From: Isoetes taiwanensis
Lineage: Eukaryota; Streptophyta; Lycopodiopsida; Isoetales; Isoetaceae
DNA length: 64,000 nucleotides
Direction of reading: 5' to 3'
Assembly: GCA_021234155.1 (NCBI GenBank)
Contig: JAJEKV010000014.1
Span: 8,265,563 to 8,329,562, forward strand
In this document: in pieces, positions 10,330 through 21,101 of the stretch
Layout: each line of letters begins with the position of its first letter
How positions within the stretch are numbered: the first letter of the stretch is position 1
Notes under the pieces: generated by a model
What the model saw: only the letters and a program-made list of their open reading frames with translations
Told to the model about the DNA's origin: nothing
Database searches by the model: none
Translations under genes and position numbers: made by a program

Positions 10330-12375
10330 TTCGGTCTGGATCCAGCATTTGTCTCAGTACATCATTCTTTTCTGCCCAACTACTTATTTTTCTTTCCAAA
10401 ATCGTTGTAAACAACATTTGAAAACAAACTGTTCACCATGAGTGTTTTGTAGTTGTTCGTTTATATCATAATGCCCCCTTTCTGGATTGGGACTACTCTG
10501 TTTAGTTGCCAATCCTTAGGAAATTCCTGCTCCATAGCAACTGTAAACATCTTAGCCACCGTTTTATGTAAACCTTCCCCTGCCCATTTTGAATACTCAG
10601 TACACAATCTCTACACGTCTCTGACCTTATTATTTGCAATGCCTTTTGCCACATACTCCTCTGTGATTATCAGTTTTGACTTCTTTTTTATTTCTCCAGG
10701 TATGTCATCAACATGGTAAAGCTTCTTAACTTGGTCCCATAGCTCATTTGCCGTAAGTGGAATCTGTTGTTTCTTGGTATATTTTAGTTTTTCCCAAAAG
10801 ATCTTTGGTTCTTTAAGATATTGATCCACAAGTGATGTTTGCTAGTCTTTTATAAACTTCCGCTTTTTCCTTCTAATAAGTTTTTGATATTTCTTTCTAT
10901 GGAGAGCTCAATGTTCATCTATATTATTTCGGAAAATCTGCTTAGTTAGCAAGTCGATACTCTAAGTCAAACCAAGAATTGCATTTCATATATTTCTGTA
11001 CACATTGAGAGGTAAAACATCGCATTGACAATTAGTATCATATGCATTGTTCTGCTGAGGTCATTACATCTTCAGGCTAATCTGTGTCTACCATCATTTT
11101 TTCTATCATTTGTTGATAAAATTTAGCCTTCTTTGGGTTGAGTCTTACTCCAAGAGGAGTTTTTGGCGTTGTGTTGCATTATCAATCATAACGAGGAGCT
11201 TCATAGCAAGAGGGGCATGATCAGATTCTAATTGCTCTCCTATAACCACAAAATCTAGAATTTGATCAATGATGTCATTGGATGCAATCACATAATCTAC
11301 AATGCTTCTGGATCTATAGGTACATTGGGCTGTCAAGGAAAGCTTGCTAATACCATTGCATATGAATAGACTAGTGCTACAATATAAACGAAGAAGCTGC
11401 CTTCCAAATCTAGTTATAACATAATCATGCGACTCCTTGTACCATCCATATCTTTCGCATCTCCTAAGGCATTTAGCCATAGTGGATCCTCTTCCCCTAT
11501 GTAAGCGATGGCTTGCTTATTTCCTGTCCTATTGTTGAAATTTTCGACCAGAATGACACCTCCTTTCTCCTGAAATTGTATAATATCCTGCTCAAGCTCA
11601 AAAAACAAATCATCTCTTGATGCATCAGTGATATTATATATTTTTCTTATGTTTTGGAGCATAGTAGCAGATTACCATGTAAAAGGATGCTTCTATGCCC
11701 TGTATTGTCAACCACATATGTTGATTATTTTTATCCTTTTTAATATCCTGTACCAAATGACAAAAATCATATCTTACATAACAGGCAACTCTATCACTTC
11801 CACTAAATAAACCTTTTCGAATCCATCTATCAGTGGCAAGCCATATAACTCATGTTCTTTGGTCTCAACAAATTGTAACATGTCTATATCATCAATCATA
11901 TCATTCATACTCATGATTTTATCTGTTGTTAGAGTATTTATGTTCCAAAAGATGATGCAGAGTGCCCCCCATTCCTACAGATCAACAACAACTTTGCCCT
12001 TAACCCAACGTACCTTTTGGTTATTTTGTTTGGCTTCTTTGAATTTTGCAAGTTCTTCTTTCTTGTCATGCATCTGCTCCTTTGTAAAATCTTCATTGAT
12101 CCAAATAAATTATAGCTTTAGCACCTGGAAGCAGCTCTCCTTGTTGGAAAGTCGTACTAAGATATGTCGGGTCCCCAATTCATCGTGGAATAGTTGCTCA
12201 TTGCTTGCTTTTAGATCTTCATTGGCAGATTCAACCAGTCCCACAATTCTTAAATTGAGGGCTCTTTGTTTCCTTTCTTGACCTTCAATGTACTGCTCAA
12301 TTTTATTGTTTAATTCTGTAACTAACGATTCAGATGTTATAGAAGAGGTGTGGGTCATGATTGTATCCACACTCT
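10330..12375 (-). mobile_element. LINE (type A) copy 2, degraded
   Basis: Minus-strand pieces in LINE order. ORF1 remnant 12370-12110 (SLVTELNNKIEQYIEGQER, then LNLRIVGLVESANEDLK). Endonuclease remnant 11662-11145 (GGVILVENFNNRTGN, SRSIVDYVIASNDI, LESDHAPLAMKL). RT start about 10830-10380 (EFPKDWQLNRVVPIQKGG, NNYKTLMVNSLFS). GDFN of the endonuclease is changed to VENFN. The SDH motif that is damaged in copy 1 is intact here. The copy is truncated within the RT near 10330 and has many stops. Confidence 0.8.
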
Positions 12376-12444
12376 GAGAGAGAGGGAGGGAGGGAGGGAG
12401 GGAGGAAGGGGGAGAGGGAGAGGGAAAGGGAGAGGAAGAGAGAT
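12374..12444. repeat. Purine-rich GGGA/GAGA microsatellite
   Basis: A GA-rich tract with five GGGA units on the plus strand, next to the 5' end of the minus-strand LINE ORF1. Confidence 0.9.
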
Positions 12445-12539
12445 TTGATTATTTTCACCTACTATATTGTAACGCTGTCATGTCTATGAAACGTATTTTT
12501 ATACAAAAGTTTTAGACTCCATAGAGCTTATACAGTTTG

Positions 12540-14470
12540 CATGGTCTCCCCGTGAAGAGATTTGTAATCAGTACGCAGATGACACTTTCCTGTTCCTAAA
12601 TGCTGATGGACAGAATTTTCAAAATGCCATTTCCTTGTTGGATGGTTTTTCTTTCGCTTCTGGTATCTTTATGGGATGGAAAAAGTATACTGCCTTGTGG
12701 GGCTTGGACTCTCCAATGCCATCTTCTGTGGCCACATTTTCGTGGAAGGTTCATCCTCGTGGAAAGGCCACTAGGCTTCTGGCATTCCAGTCGGTATACA
12801 CCTTTTGTCTAGAGACGCATGGGATGCCATTATTAAGGAGTTGGAAGAGCATTTGTTCTAGTGGTCTACGACTAAGTTATCCATGGTCGGCTGTAACTGT
12901 AGCTAGCCAAGGCAGTTCTCGGTAGTACATATGTCTACATGACATTCATCTTGCTAGCACTACAGACTAAGATGCAACTTATTGTTCGTACTGTCAGGAA
13001 CTTTATTTGGGGTGGCACTGAAAAGGGAGATGATGTTAAAATTAGTTGAGCCAAGTGCATTTTGCCTAAACTTTGTGGGGGGGTGGGGATGATTCACTTT
13101 CTTCTCCAAAAAGGCGTTGATTTCTAAGTTCATATGACACATCTTAAATAATTCTGATAATTCCCCAGGTCTGCGTCTCATTTACCAGTCTTTGCGATGT
13201 ATCCCTTTGGCTCTCCATCCACTAAGCCAGTTCTTCCATGGACATTATTTTATCTACTTTCTCCATATCCTAATACATCACCTTTTCTCAAAAGGTTATT
13301 AACCAGTGATGACTTTAAGTTGTGATATATCGTGAAAATGCTATATTTCACAATTTTATAAATTTAAATTCGATGGTTTAGTAAGATGCATTAGCTCAAA
13401 AAAAATTATAAAAATCGCCAAAATTTGATAATATTGCATCCTAATTATACTAAATTCACCAAATTAATGGATGTTTCGTAGTAGGAAATCTTAATTTTTG
13501 GTAAGACATCTTAATTCTACAAAATTCATTTCTATAAAAACGTTAGGAAAATAGAAAACAATCGCCACTATTTTTATAATTTAGAAGTAGACAGAGGATG
13601 ATAAAGTCATCACTAGTTATTAACTACTTGGGAGACTATGTGCACTTTGTTTCAGTTCCATCTGATGGCCCATACCAATCCTACAGCTAATTGTTGGTGG
13701 ATCCCTTTGGGTGACGGCCAGGTAGATCGTCTCTTGGTCTCCTCTGTTCATCCAAATATAAAACGCCGATGGCGAGCAGTCAGTGTGCTGACAGTATCTG
13801 CAGGTATAACGAGACAAGGTTCTTGATTTGAAATGAGTTCAGATTGAAGTTCTCCTCCTCCATTGAGACTGTGTCATTTGGCAGCTTCTATTCTTCCTTC
13901 AGATCCATTGGTTCGTGGCAGTGTCAAGGAGGAGCAACTGCTGCATTCGATGTATTGAAGTGTTGCCTCCATTGCCAGGATGGTCTTTAGTTGTCCCGGA
14001 GTCTCATCAAAAAGCAGTTTGGGGATGGGCATGGTATGGGATAAATTGTTCCATCCTACGCTATCTATCTTGGTGGCAGGTAAATATTATCGTCCATAGA
14101 CTTCGTCCAGATGTCTCTGTGATCTGCCCTCTCTGCATGCAGAGGGACGAGACATTGAGCATTGCTTCTTGTGTTAGCATGTTTGGCCTGCTTGGCAGTG
14201 GCCTTTGGCCTTTTTCATTGTGATTTGAATAGTCAGCAGGTCCTATTGTAAGCCTATTGTCAGCCTATTACAGGTTCTGGGGCAAGCTGAAAAAGAGGGC
14301 TTTCCATTTGGCACCCGCTTGGATCATTGATCCATCTAGAAGAGAGGAATCTTCTCATTTTCAAAGGATAGGTCTTTCCAGATACTCAATGCTCAGTGAT
14401 GCTCGCAATCGTATTGTAAAAGCTTATAAGTGCTCTTCCTTAAAAGATGACGACAAGTGTACCATTTAGG
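12540..14470 (+). pseudogene. L1 ORF2 C-terminal half: RT motif C to zinc-binding domain
   Basis: Near 12555-12610 the frame reads EEICNQYADDTFLFL, the RT catalytic YADD motif, then SGIFMGWKK. Later frames give the zinc-binding tail: WWQVNIIVHRLRP, then VICPLCMQRDETLSI (C-x2-C) near 14100, and KKRAFHLAPAW and ARNRIVKAYKCSSLKD near 14290-14450. These last motifs match the L1 tails at 34.7-35.0 and 57.3-57.9 kb. Multiple frame changes and the MITE insertion at 13304-13615 make it a pseudogene. Confidence 0.72.
13304..13615. mobile_element. 312-bp hAT-like MITE
   Basis: The two ends are inverted repeats (YAGTGATGACTTTA, first base C on the left and T on the right). Both are flanked by the same 9-bp direct repeat GTTATTAAC (13295-13303 and 13616-13624), which looks like a target-site duplication. 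The YAGTG start and 8-9 bp duplication fit the hAT superfamily. The interior is AT-rich and noncoding. Confidence 0.72.
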
Positions 14471-14639
14471 AGTGCTATCTTCAGATTCATACTTATCTCT
14501 TATGTACCTAGTGGGTAGTTGTTTTAATGAACATTTTCTCTACTGAGTTTTGAGTCGCCCATGTACTCTTTGTGTTCTTTTGAGTAATAAAAGTCCATGT
14601 TCATAAAAAAGAAAAATATAGTCTCTCCCATAGGTGGAA

Positions 14640-15085
14640 GCGTACCAGTTTTCTCTCTTAGATATGACTCATAATCCTTTAAAGTGCTTTGTAGCCGCGT
14701 ACATATTATTCTCTTAATTCTAGGATCCTTGTTAGGAGTTTACTCATTACCTTCGCAGGAAGCCTAAAGAATTTCTCTAGATTGTTGACCCGAAACGCAT
14801 GATAGCCTCTCAGATCTTGATAAGCTGAACATTATAGTATAGAATGGCATGATTCTCATCCTCTAAAGCGTTTTCCTCGCATAAAGTTCGTGTGGTATGT
14901 CCCACCATCAACCCACTTCAATGCCTAGATAGTGTGAGCTGAGGCGCATCCTACATATTGTGTGCCTCTTATGCAAAGAGATTTTTTCTCTCAGATAAGG
15001 CATTTCAACTAAATTTGGATTCATCCATTCCTTGTAACTCTCCATTCTTAGTTTGGTCACGCCCCACACATTTTCTGCTTCAATT
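14640..15085 (-). pseudogene. LINE (type A) C-terminal fragment
   Basis: The minus-strand frame reads WMNPNLVEMPYL, then CRMRLSSHYLGIEVGGWW. A frame change follows, then CEENALEDENHAIL. This is the R-x-R-x-S-x-H-x-L-x-I-E-x-G-R-W ... C-x(2)-C ... EDE-x-H pattern found at the end of many non-LTR polymerases, and it matches the fragment at 63.4-63.7 kb. Its 5' boundary abuts the left arm of the Rep palindrome. Confidence 0.6.
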
Positions 15086-15102
15086 TGTCTCATACAAATA
15101 AT

Positions 15103-17562
15103 TTTGAAGGAGGATCTGGGCTTCTTGATGTCAGTGTCACTCTGGGATATGCAGGAATGGATATCCCAGAGCACATGTATGAGCACCTGGTGAGCTTTAG
15201 TAAGTCTGATAGTGTTTCAGGGACGATGGCACTTGAAAAGGGTTCTGAATTGGACCACCTGCATTGCCAAGTAGTGTTCAGGACAATTATTAAAACTCCC
15301 AGGCAAGTGAATACTGCAATCAAGAAAGCCTTCGGTTGCTCAGAAGCCAGCAGATGTGCCTCTAATTTGCAAGGCTCTGAAGAACACGAAGCTTCATTGC
15401 TTCGAAGGTCTTGTCGGATACTGCCTGAAGGATTATGACAAAGTCCATCACAAGTTCAGCCTGCATAACGTGAGTGAAAAACAGATAGAAATAGGAAAAG
15501 ATATTTACTTGAGGTACAGGGCAGGGGATTTGAAGAACCTTGTTGTTCTTGACAACAAGAACGTGTTGCATAGGGCGGCCTATTATGTCAGTTAACATGG
15601 TAGGAAGCAGGCATCTGCCAGTCTTGTCTACTGTGTGTGTCGTATATTGCGCAGAAGGAAGCTCGTCCTATCTAGCCAGTGGATCCTACCCACGAACACG
15701 GCATTCATATCTGAACATAGAGTGAAAGCAGCATGGAAGGTGACCCTGAATCCTGAGCGTGCAATGCCTGGTGATGTGAGATGCATCTTGTTTGATGTGC
15801 CTACTGGAATGCAGCCAGTGGAAAGGCTTGGAAAGGGAAGAAAGCGGTATTAGGATGATGCATGCAGCGAGGGTGACGATGATGCTCACTTCGTTGATGA
15901 GGAAGATGAAGAATATAGGCCGGAAGTGGAAGGAGAGGGCATGGAAGCTGATTACATTCCCCTGAATTTCCGTGATTACACTATGGCTGTGGGCTAGTGC
16001 TCTATCCTTGCTATGTTTTTTACCTGCTGTTCTACTGTTTTGCTGTTGTTGTTCGTGTGTTATTTACATGTTTGTGCATTATAGCCTCACTTTCATATGA
16101 ATATGAACTTACATTTATATTTTTCTACAAATTATATTCCTCTCGTAGCGTAGCGTAGTGCAGTTGATGGTAGTAGTTTGGTGCAATTCATAGCAGGACT
16201 TCCCCTTTGATCATGCAGGTATGCCAGGAATGGAGGTATAACTAGTTTACATTTGGTTTCCGTATTGCTGCATTGCATATCATAGCGTGTCTGAGCATCT
16301 TACTTGCACATCAAAAACTTCAAAAAAACAAATAAGTAGCAGGAAAAAAGAAGAAGAAAATTGATTTCTCTATTTCAGCATGATTGTCTGAGCATCTCTG
16401 CATGGGAATAGCCCCCCAAGTAAGATGCTCAGACACGTTATAATATGCAATGCAGCAATACGGAAACCAAATTTAAACTAGTTATACCTCCATTCCTGGC
16501 ATACCTACATGATCAAAGGGAAAGTCCTGCTATGAACTGCACCAAACTACTACCATCAACTGCACTACGCTATGCTACGAGAGGAACATAATTTGTAGAC
16601 ACATATAAATGCACGTTCATATTCATATGAAAGTGAGGCTACAATGCACAAACATGTAAATAACACACCAACAACAACAGCAAAACAGTAAAACAACAGG
16701 TAGAAAACATAGGAAGAATAGAACACTTGCCCACAGCCATAGTGTAATCACGGAAATTCAGGGGAATGTAATCAGCTTCTATGCCCTCTCCTTCCACCGC
16801 CGGCCTATATTCTTCATCTTCCACATCAACTAAGTGAGCATCATCGTCACCCTCGCTGCATGCATCATCCCAATACCGCTTCCTTCCCTTTCCAAGCCTC
16901 TCCACTGGCTGCATTCCAGCAAGCACACCAAACAAGATGCACCTCACATCACTAGACATTGCACGCTCAGGATTCAGGGTCACCTTTCACTCTATGCTCA
17001 GATATGAACGCCGTGTTCGTGGGTAGGAGCCACTAGCTAGATAAGACGAACTTTCTTGTGCGCAACATATGACACGCGTAGTGTAGACAAGACTGACAGA
17101 TACCTGTTTCCTACCATGGTAATTGGCATAATGGGCAGCCCTAAGCAACACGTTCTTGTTGTCAAGAACAACAAGGTTCTTCAAATCCCCTGCCCCGTAC
17201 CTCAAGTAAAGATCTTTTCCTATTTCTATTTGTTTTTCCCTTATGTTATGCAGGCTGAACTTGTGATGGACTTTGCCATAATCTTTCAGGGCCTTGCAAA
17301 TTAGAAGCACACCTGCTGGCTTCTGAGCACCCCAACCGAAGGCTTTATGATTGCAGTATTCACTTGCCTGGGAGTTTTAATAATTGTCCTGAACACTGCT
17401 TGGCAATGCAGGTGGTCGAATTCAGAACCCCTTTCAAGTGCCACCGCCCCCGAAACAGTATCAGACTTACAAAAACTCAACAGGCGCTCATACATGTGCT
17501 CTGGAATATCCATTCCTGCATATCCCAGAGTGACGTTGACATCAAGAAGCCCAGATCCCTCC
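15103..17562. repeat. 2.4-kb palindrome with Rep genes in both arms
   Basis: The left arm (15103-16306) and right arm (16418-17562) are inverted copies that differ by scattered substitutions and small indels. A spacer of about 111 bp separates them. The Rep genes point toward each other, tail to tail. Each arm holds the gene and about 300 bp of 3' flank, ending at GTGTCTGAGCATCTTACTTG (16287-16306), whose complement opens the right arm. Confidence 0.9.
15107..15997 (+). pseudogene. HUH-endonuclease Rep-like gene, left arm
   Basis: Three frames join into a protein of roughly 300 residues. Motif 1-like: LLDVSVTLGYAGMDIPEHMY. HUH metal-binding motif: DHLHCQVVF at 15253-15279. Candidate catalytic Tyr motif GYCLKDYDK at 15416-15442, with Tyr at 15419-15421 and Lys three residues later. 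This order (motif 1, H-x-H, Y-x-x-K) is that of single-tyrosine HUH nickases of rolling-circle replicons and Replitron-type transposons. A helicase domain is not seen. The C-terminal part has VTLNPERAMPGDVRCILFD and an acidic tail ending LNFRDYTMAVG. Defects: a frame change near 15350, stops at 15593 (Tyr codon TAC to TAA) and near 15851. Family assignment is from motifs only. Alternatives are an endogenised CRESS-like Rep or a Replitron. Confidence 0.65.
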
Positions 17563-17703
17563 TTTGCAACCTTTCCATCCTCCCTAGCCTTTGCACTTCC
17601 CCTACCCTCGTCACAGACATCTACCAACTCATCTATGGTGCCAGTACACAGATTCACTCCAGTTCTTCCCCTCCCCTTCCTCGCCTGTCTCTTAAGCATC
17701 TTA
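16728..17703 (-). pseudogene. HUH-endonuclease Rep-like gene, right arm, Tyr motif deleted
   Basis: The inverted copy of the left-arm gene, with a longer readable N-terminus: MLKRQARKGRGRTGVNLCTG and a short acidic/basic linker before LLDVNVTLGYAGMDIPEHMY. The HUH motif is kept (DHLHCQAVF). Compared with the left arm, about 48 bp are missing after LLICKALK. This removes the segment containing GYCLK in frame and joins directly to DYGKVHHKFSLHN. The presumed nucleophile is therefore gone although the rest of the frame continues. The stop after TMAVG is changed to a Lys codon, so translation would run on to 16639. A frame break also precedes LLICKALK. Confidence 0.65.
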
Positions 17704-17961
17704 CCTTTCAAATGTGGCAGTCGTTCCCAGCAACTTCCCAAAGCTTCAAACAAGAGGACAGAGTGCAGTTTACTGTGACAAAGTTGCTTGCAAGAGCAAA
17801 AGCAGAAACAGATCAAAGAAGGGGGCAGAATCGACAAAAATGGAGCAAGAAGACAAAATATAGGGTTTGTAACTATAACTAGAGGACAAAAAGATTTTGC
17901 AAAAAGACAAACCCAATTTTGGGGGAATTCAGAAGTGCTGCACTCCTGAGGTTTTTGAAAT

Positions 17962-18262
17962 TGTCTTTGCCATGGAGGACGAAATTGGGTTGGAGCAGAA
18001 AGTATAATGCCAAAAAAAAATTGTCTCCACTTGCCATGAAACAAAGGCAAAGCTTCGTAGCTCCCTAATGGGGATGCGCCCTTAGAGGTCTATTTCTTCA
18101 GTGCAACCTCAATTTTTTTCCATCATGAAGGACTTTATTGGGTTGGAGCAGAAAGAATAATGCCAAAAAAAATCTGTCTCCATTTGTCATGAAGCAAAGG
18201 CAAGGTTTGGTATCTACTCCCTTGGAGGTCTATATCACTTACTTCAGTGCAACCTCAATTTT
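17962..18262. repeat. Two-copy tandem duplication of about 150 bp
   Basis: Unit 1 (about 17962-18122) and unit 2 (about 18123-18262) share ATTGGGTTGGAGCAGAAAG, AATGCCAAAAAAAA, GAAGCAAAGGCAA-like and CTTCAGTGCAACCTCAATTT in the same order. No coding function is seen, and 18263-18728 holds nothing recognised. Confidence 0.75.
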
Positions 18263-18728
18263 GTTTCAAGCATTAAACAAGCTTTTGCAAAGAAAACATA
18301 GGTTAAATAGGAATTTCATTGAACAGTTCATCAATCAGCGTGGAACGAATCCAGTACCTCTATAAATAGGTAAACCCATTGTAAGAAAATGAAAATGGTC
18401 AAAAGTAGAATGAGAAATTCCTAACAATTTCAGAAATTCAAAAATATTCCTTCTAATATTTCATTCTATTCCATCTCTAACACGATCTTGCATACCAGTT
18501 AATAATCTGTTGATGGCCACAATAATCATTTTTGTTGCTACTTGTTTCAATGCCTTGTGTTAAAACTGTCACCTGCAATCGTATATATTTGTACATCGTC
18601 GCCTTTCATCTTACAAAATAAAGTAGTGTCCTTGGGATCTGAAGTTCTATAAAGCATATTTGTAGTTTTGGTGGGTTGGTGTTTGAATTAGAGCTTCCTC
18701 AACATAAAACATAAAATCGCTCAGCCAT

Positions 18729-21101
18729 CTAATTCAAGCCAATGGTCTTGCCTAAAATTGACAGAATGAAGGAAAGTTCCAAACCAAAAATACCGTATAT
18801 AAGAGCACGGTCCAGAACAAAACCATACAGGGAAATTCCAGCATAATTATGTTGAATATATGTTACTGCAGAAAAAGAACATAATGTCAAAAAGGAATCA
18901 GACACCAATTCACAACATCAGAGATCATAATACAGAAAAAAGCATGTTATCCTTAATTAGGCCCTAGGCTGTCCAGTGACAGGTATCTATGATATCAGCA
19001 AGTTACCCAATGCCTGTCTCTTCTGATAAGCATCATTATCCACATGTTCTTCCTCAGAAAGCTTCAGGTAGCACTCCAGCTCGTCATTTGAATCATGACG
19101 CAGAAGAGGATCAGCAGGTCCAATATTTGCTGCACAGAATGGCACTGGATCCTTGTTGTTTTGTAGGAAATGAACTGCTGCATGTGTACTGCATGTAGCA
19201 ATAGCATGCCATTTGCTTACAACAGATATGATGCCATGTGCCCTATGTGTGATTCTTGCTGCTCCACTCAAGCAAAGGTAAAGACCAGAAAGCTGCACTA
19301 TAGAACAAACCTGCATATGGGAAAGCATCTAAGACACAAAAAAAATAGAAAAAGGAAAAAAAACGATAAAATGAAACTGTTCTAAAAGAGTGCCAGTAAA
19401 TCTTGCGAGACACATGCATTTGCGTGTTCTTCATCCATGCACAGATGGTAGATGGCAAATCCCTAAAAGAAAGAAGCCTCAAATAAGGGGCTCCTATATA
19501 AGCAATTACAGACTCAAATATCGTGCTCAGCTAAGAACGTTGTCTATACTACTGAGGCCCACAACCTGCAAGTGATGCTGTGACTGATCAAGGGTTTTAG
19601 AGCCAACTGATAGAAAGTATGTCCTATGGAAGCCTTCCTCCATTTTTTTCCAGCAACACATTAACTAAATAGAATGTATTTGTTTAAATTTTCATGGCAA
19701 AATACAAGCAAGGACTCCCAATTGATACCCTTCCTTTGATCATTCAATAGTTGGAGAATATTTAATACTTGTTGGGGCATATGTTGTGCTCTTGATCTTA
19801 TTTCCCACAAATGGGCCTAGTTAGCAAATGGTGTTAACTGCAACGGTTTAGCAAACCACAATCAAACTCAATCAAGTTCCATCGAAGCAAAGACAAGTAT
19901 GCTGAAAATGGCTATATGCAGCAACCTTATGGAGTGGGCATCCCAACAAGACGCTATTTTTCTACATGACCAAATGCTCTCTTGCAGTATCTTTATGGTT
20001 TTCAATGATGGAAATCTTCACATTCATATACTAGACCCTAGAAATGTATATGAAGAAAGTTAAGAAATGCAAAAGCAATACAACACAGTTGCAAACTCAC
20101 CAGCAAACCACCGGCTCTAAAGAAATTAATAGTTCCAGGAAAAGCTGTAATCACAAATATGGACACAAACTGATTGATGGAAATGATGAGTAGAGAAAGG
20201 ACGACAAATAATCTGCATCGGTGGCTTATGATTGATAGTTGCTTGTGAATTCGCATGTATTCTGTCAGCATTACAGGGACATCAGATGTCTTTCCCAAAA
20301 GCTTTAGGTAATATTGGAGCTGAAGGATTTGCAAGGAGCACATCAGCCTAAAAAGTACACACATGAGAATGAACACACTTGTCCTATATGTCCAAGCCAT
20401 GATTGCAACAAAGCACATGAGAGCTTTAGAAATGGCACTATTCCTGATGACACGAGTGTCGAGTTCTGCATAGCAATACCACCATACTTCATGCACGATC
20501 TTAGCAATCAGGCAAGGAAGAATGATAATTGCAACCAAGAAGAGTGCATTCTGCATACATAATTGGGATTGGGTTAAGGGATGACCAATCAGGCACCAAG
20601 AAATCTAGAAATGCAAACAAGAAAAGTAAAAAAATCTGGGAAGCCACGAATGAGGTGACTTACATCTCGCTTCTTGCCATATCCTCGCTGAACTTCTTCT
20701 GATTCTAAATGTATTTTGTCCAAAAGCAGCACCTTTCGAAGTCCATAGGCACGCAAGAGATATGTGATACACAAGAATGAGGTAACTGCAAGAGAAATTT
20801 CTGAGTAAAGAACCAGGTCTTGAAAAGGATGCTGATGCTCCTCATCACATGTGTTGCAGCTGGAAGCTATGGTTGTAAAGAGAGGTATAACAAATGTGAG
20901 GAGAAGAAAGAGTACATGAGAAAATATAGCATGCAAGGGCGTCGACTGATCCAAAGCCATGAAGAATAGACAGCGCCTAAAACGTACAAGCTCATCTTTG
21001 GGGTTTCTCTGTTGTTGCAAATTCTCTGTGGAACGAGCTTCCCGAAAAATAGATGGAGTTAGAGCTCTCCACATTTGCCAGCCATTTGGAATCAAGAACA
21101 T
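18729..21101 (-). CDS. DUF3537 family multi-pass membrane protein (4 exons, apparently intact)
   Basis: Exons on the minus strand: 21101-20664, 20550-20101, 19310-19007, 18865-18729. Every junction has GT..AG sites and compatible phases, giving 442 residues, close to the usual family length. Start: ATG at 21101, with an in-frame stop ten codons upstream. Exon 1 has RFRRCLFFMALDQST, a family hallmark, and two hydrophobic segments. Exon 2 has PCLIAKIVHEVWWYCYAELD and further membrane segments. Exon 3 has VCSIVQLSGLYLCLSGAARI and THRAHGIISVVSKWHA. Exon 4 encodes the conserved end LYGFVLDRALIYGIFGLELS then LGKTIGLN and stop. The family is found across land plants and is sometimes described as ligand-gated channel-like; its biochemical role is not established. 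No TATA box was identified. Introns hold no recognised TE. This is the only intact host gene seen here. Confidence 0.9.

Larger units (their letters stand above)
9890..14616 (+). mobile_element. L1-type LINE (type B), old and interrupted
   Basis: Plus-strand pieces of one plant L1: an ORF1 fragment (9902-10285), then the RT C-terminal half and zinc-binding tail (about 12540-14470), ending in an AATAAA-like signal and an A-rich tail near 14590-14616. A minus-strand type A LINE (10330-12375) lies between them, and a hAT-like MITE sits at 13304-13615. The endonuclease and first half of the RT are missing, so deletion accompanied the nesting, or two L1 copies are involved. Confidence 0.7.

Noticed and set aside
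15107-15997. Helitron Rep/helicase
   Set aside because: The HUH and Tyr spacing fits a single-Tyr Rep. There is no two-Tyr motif, no helicase domain, and no Helitron-type CTRR end was confirmed.
17347-17882. Long plus-strand frames antisense to the right-arm Rep
   Set aside because: They are shadows of the minus-strand gene; no independent motif.
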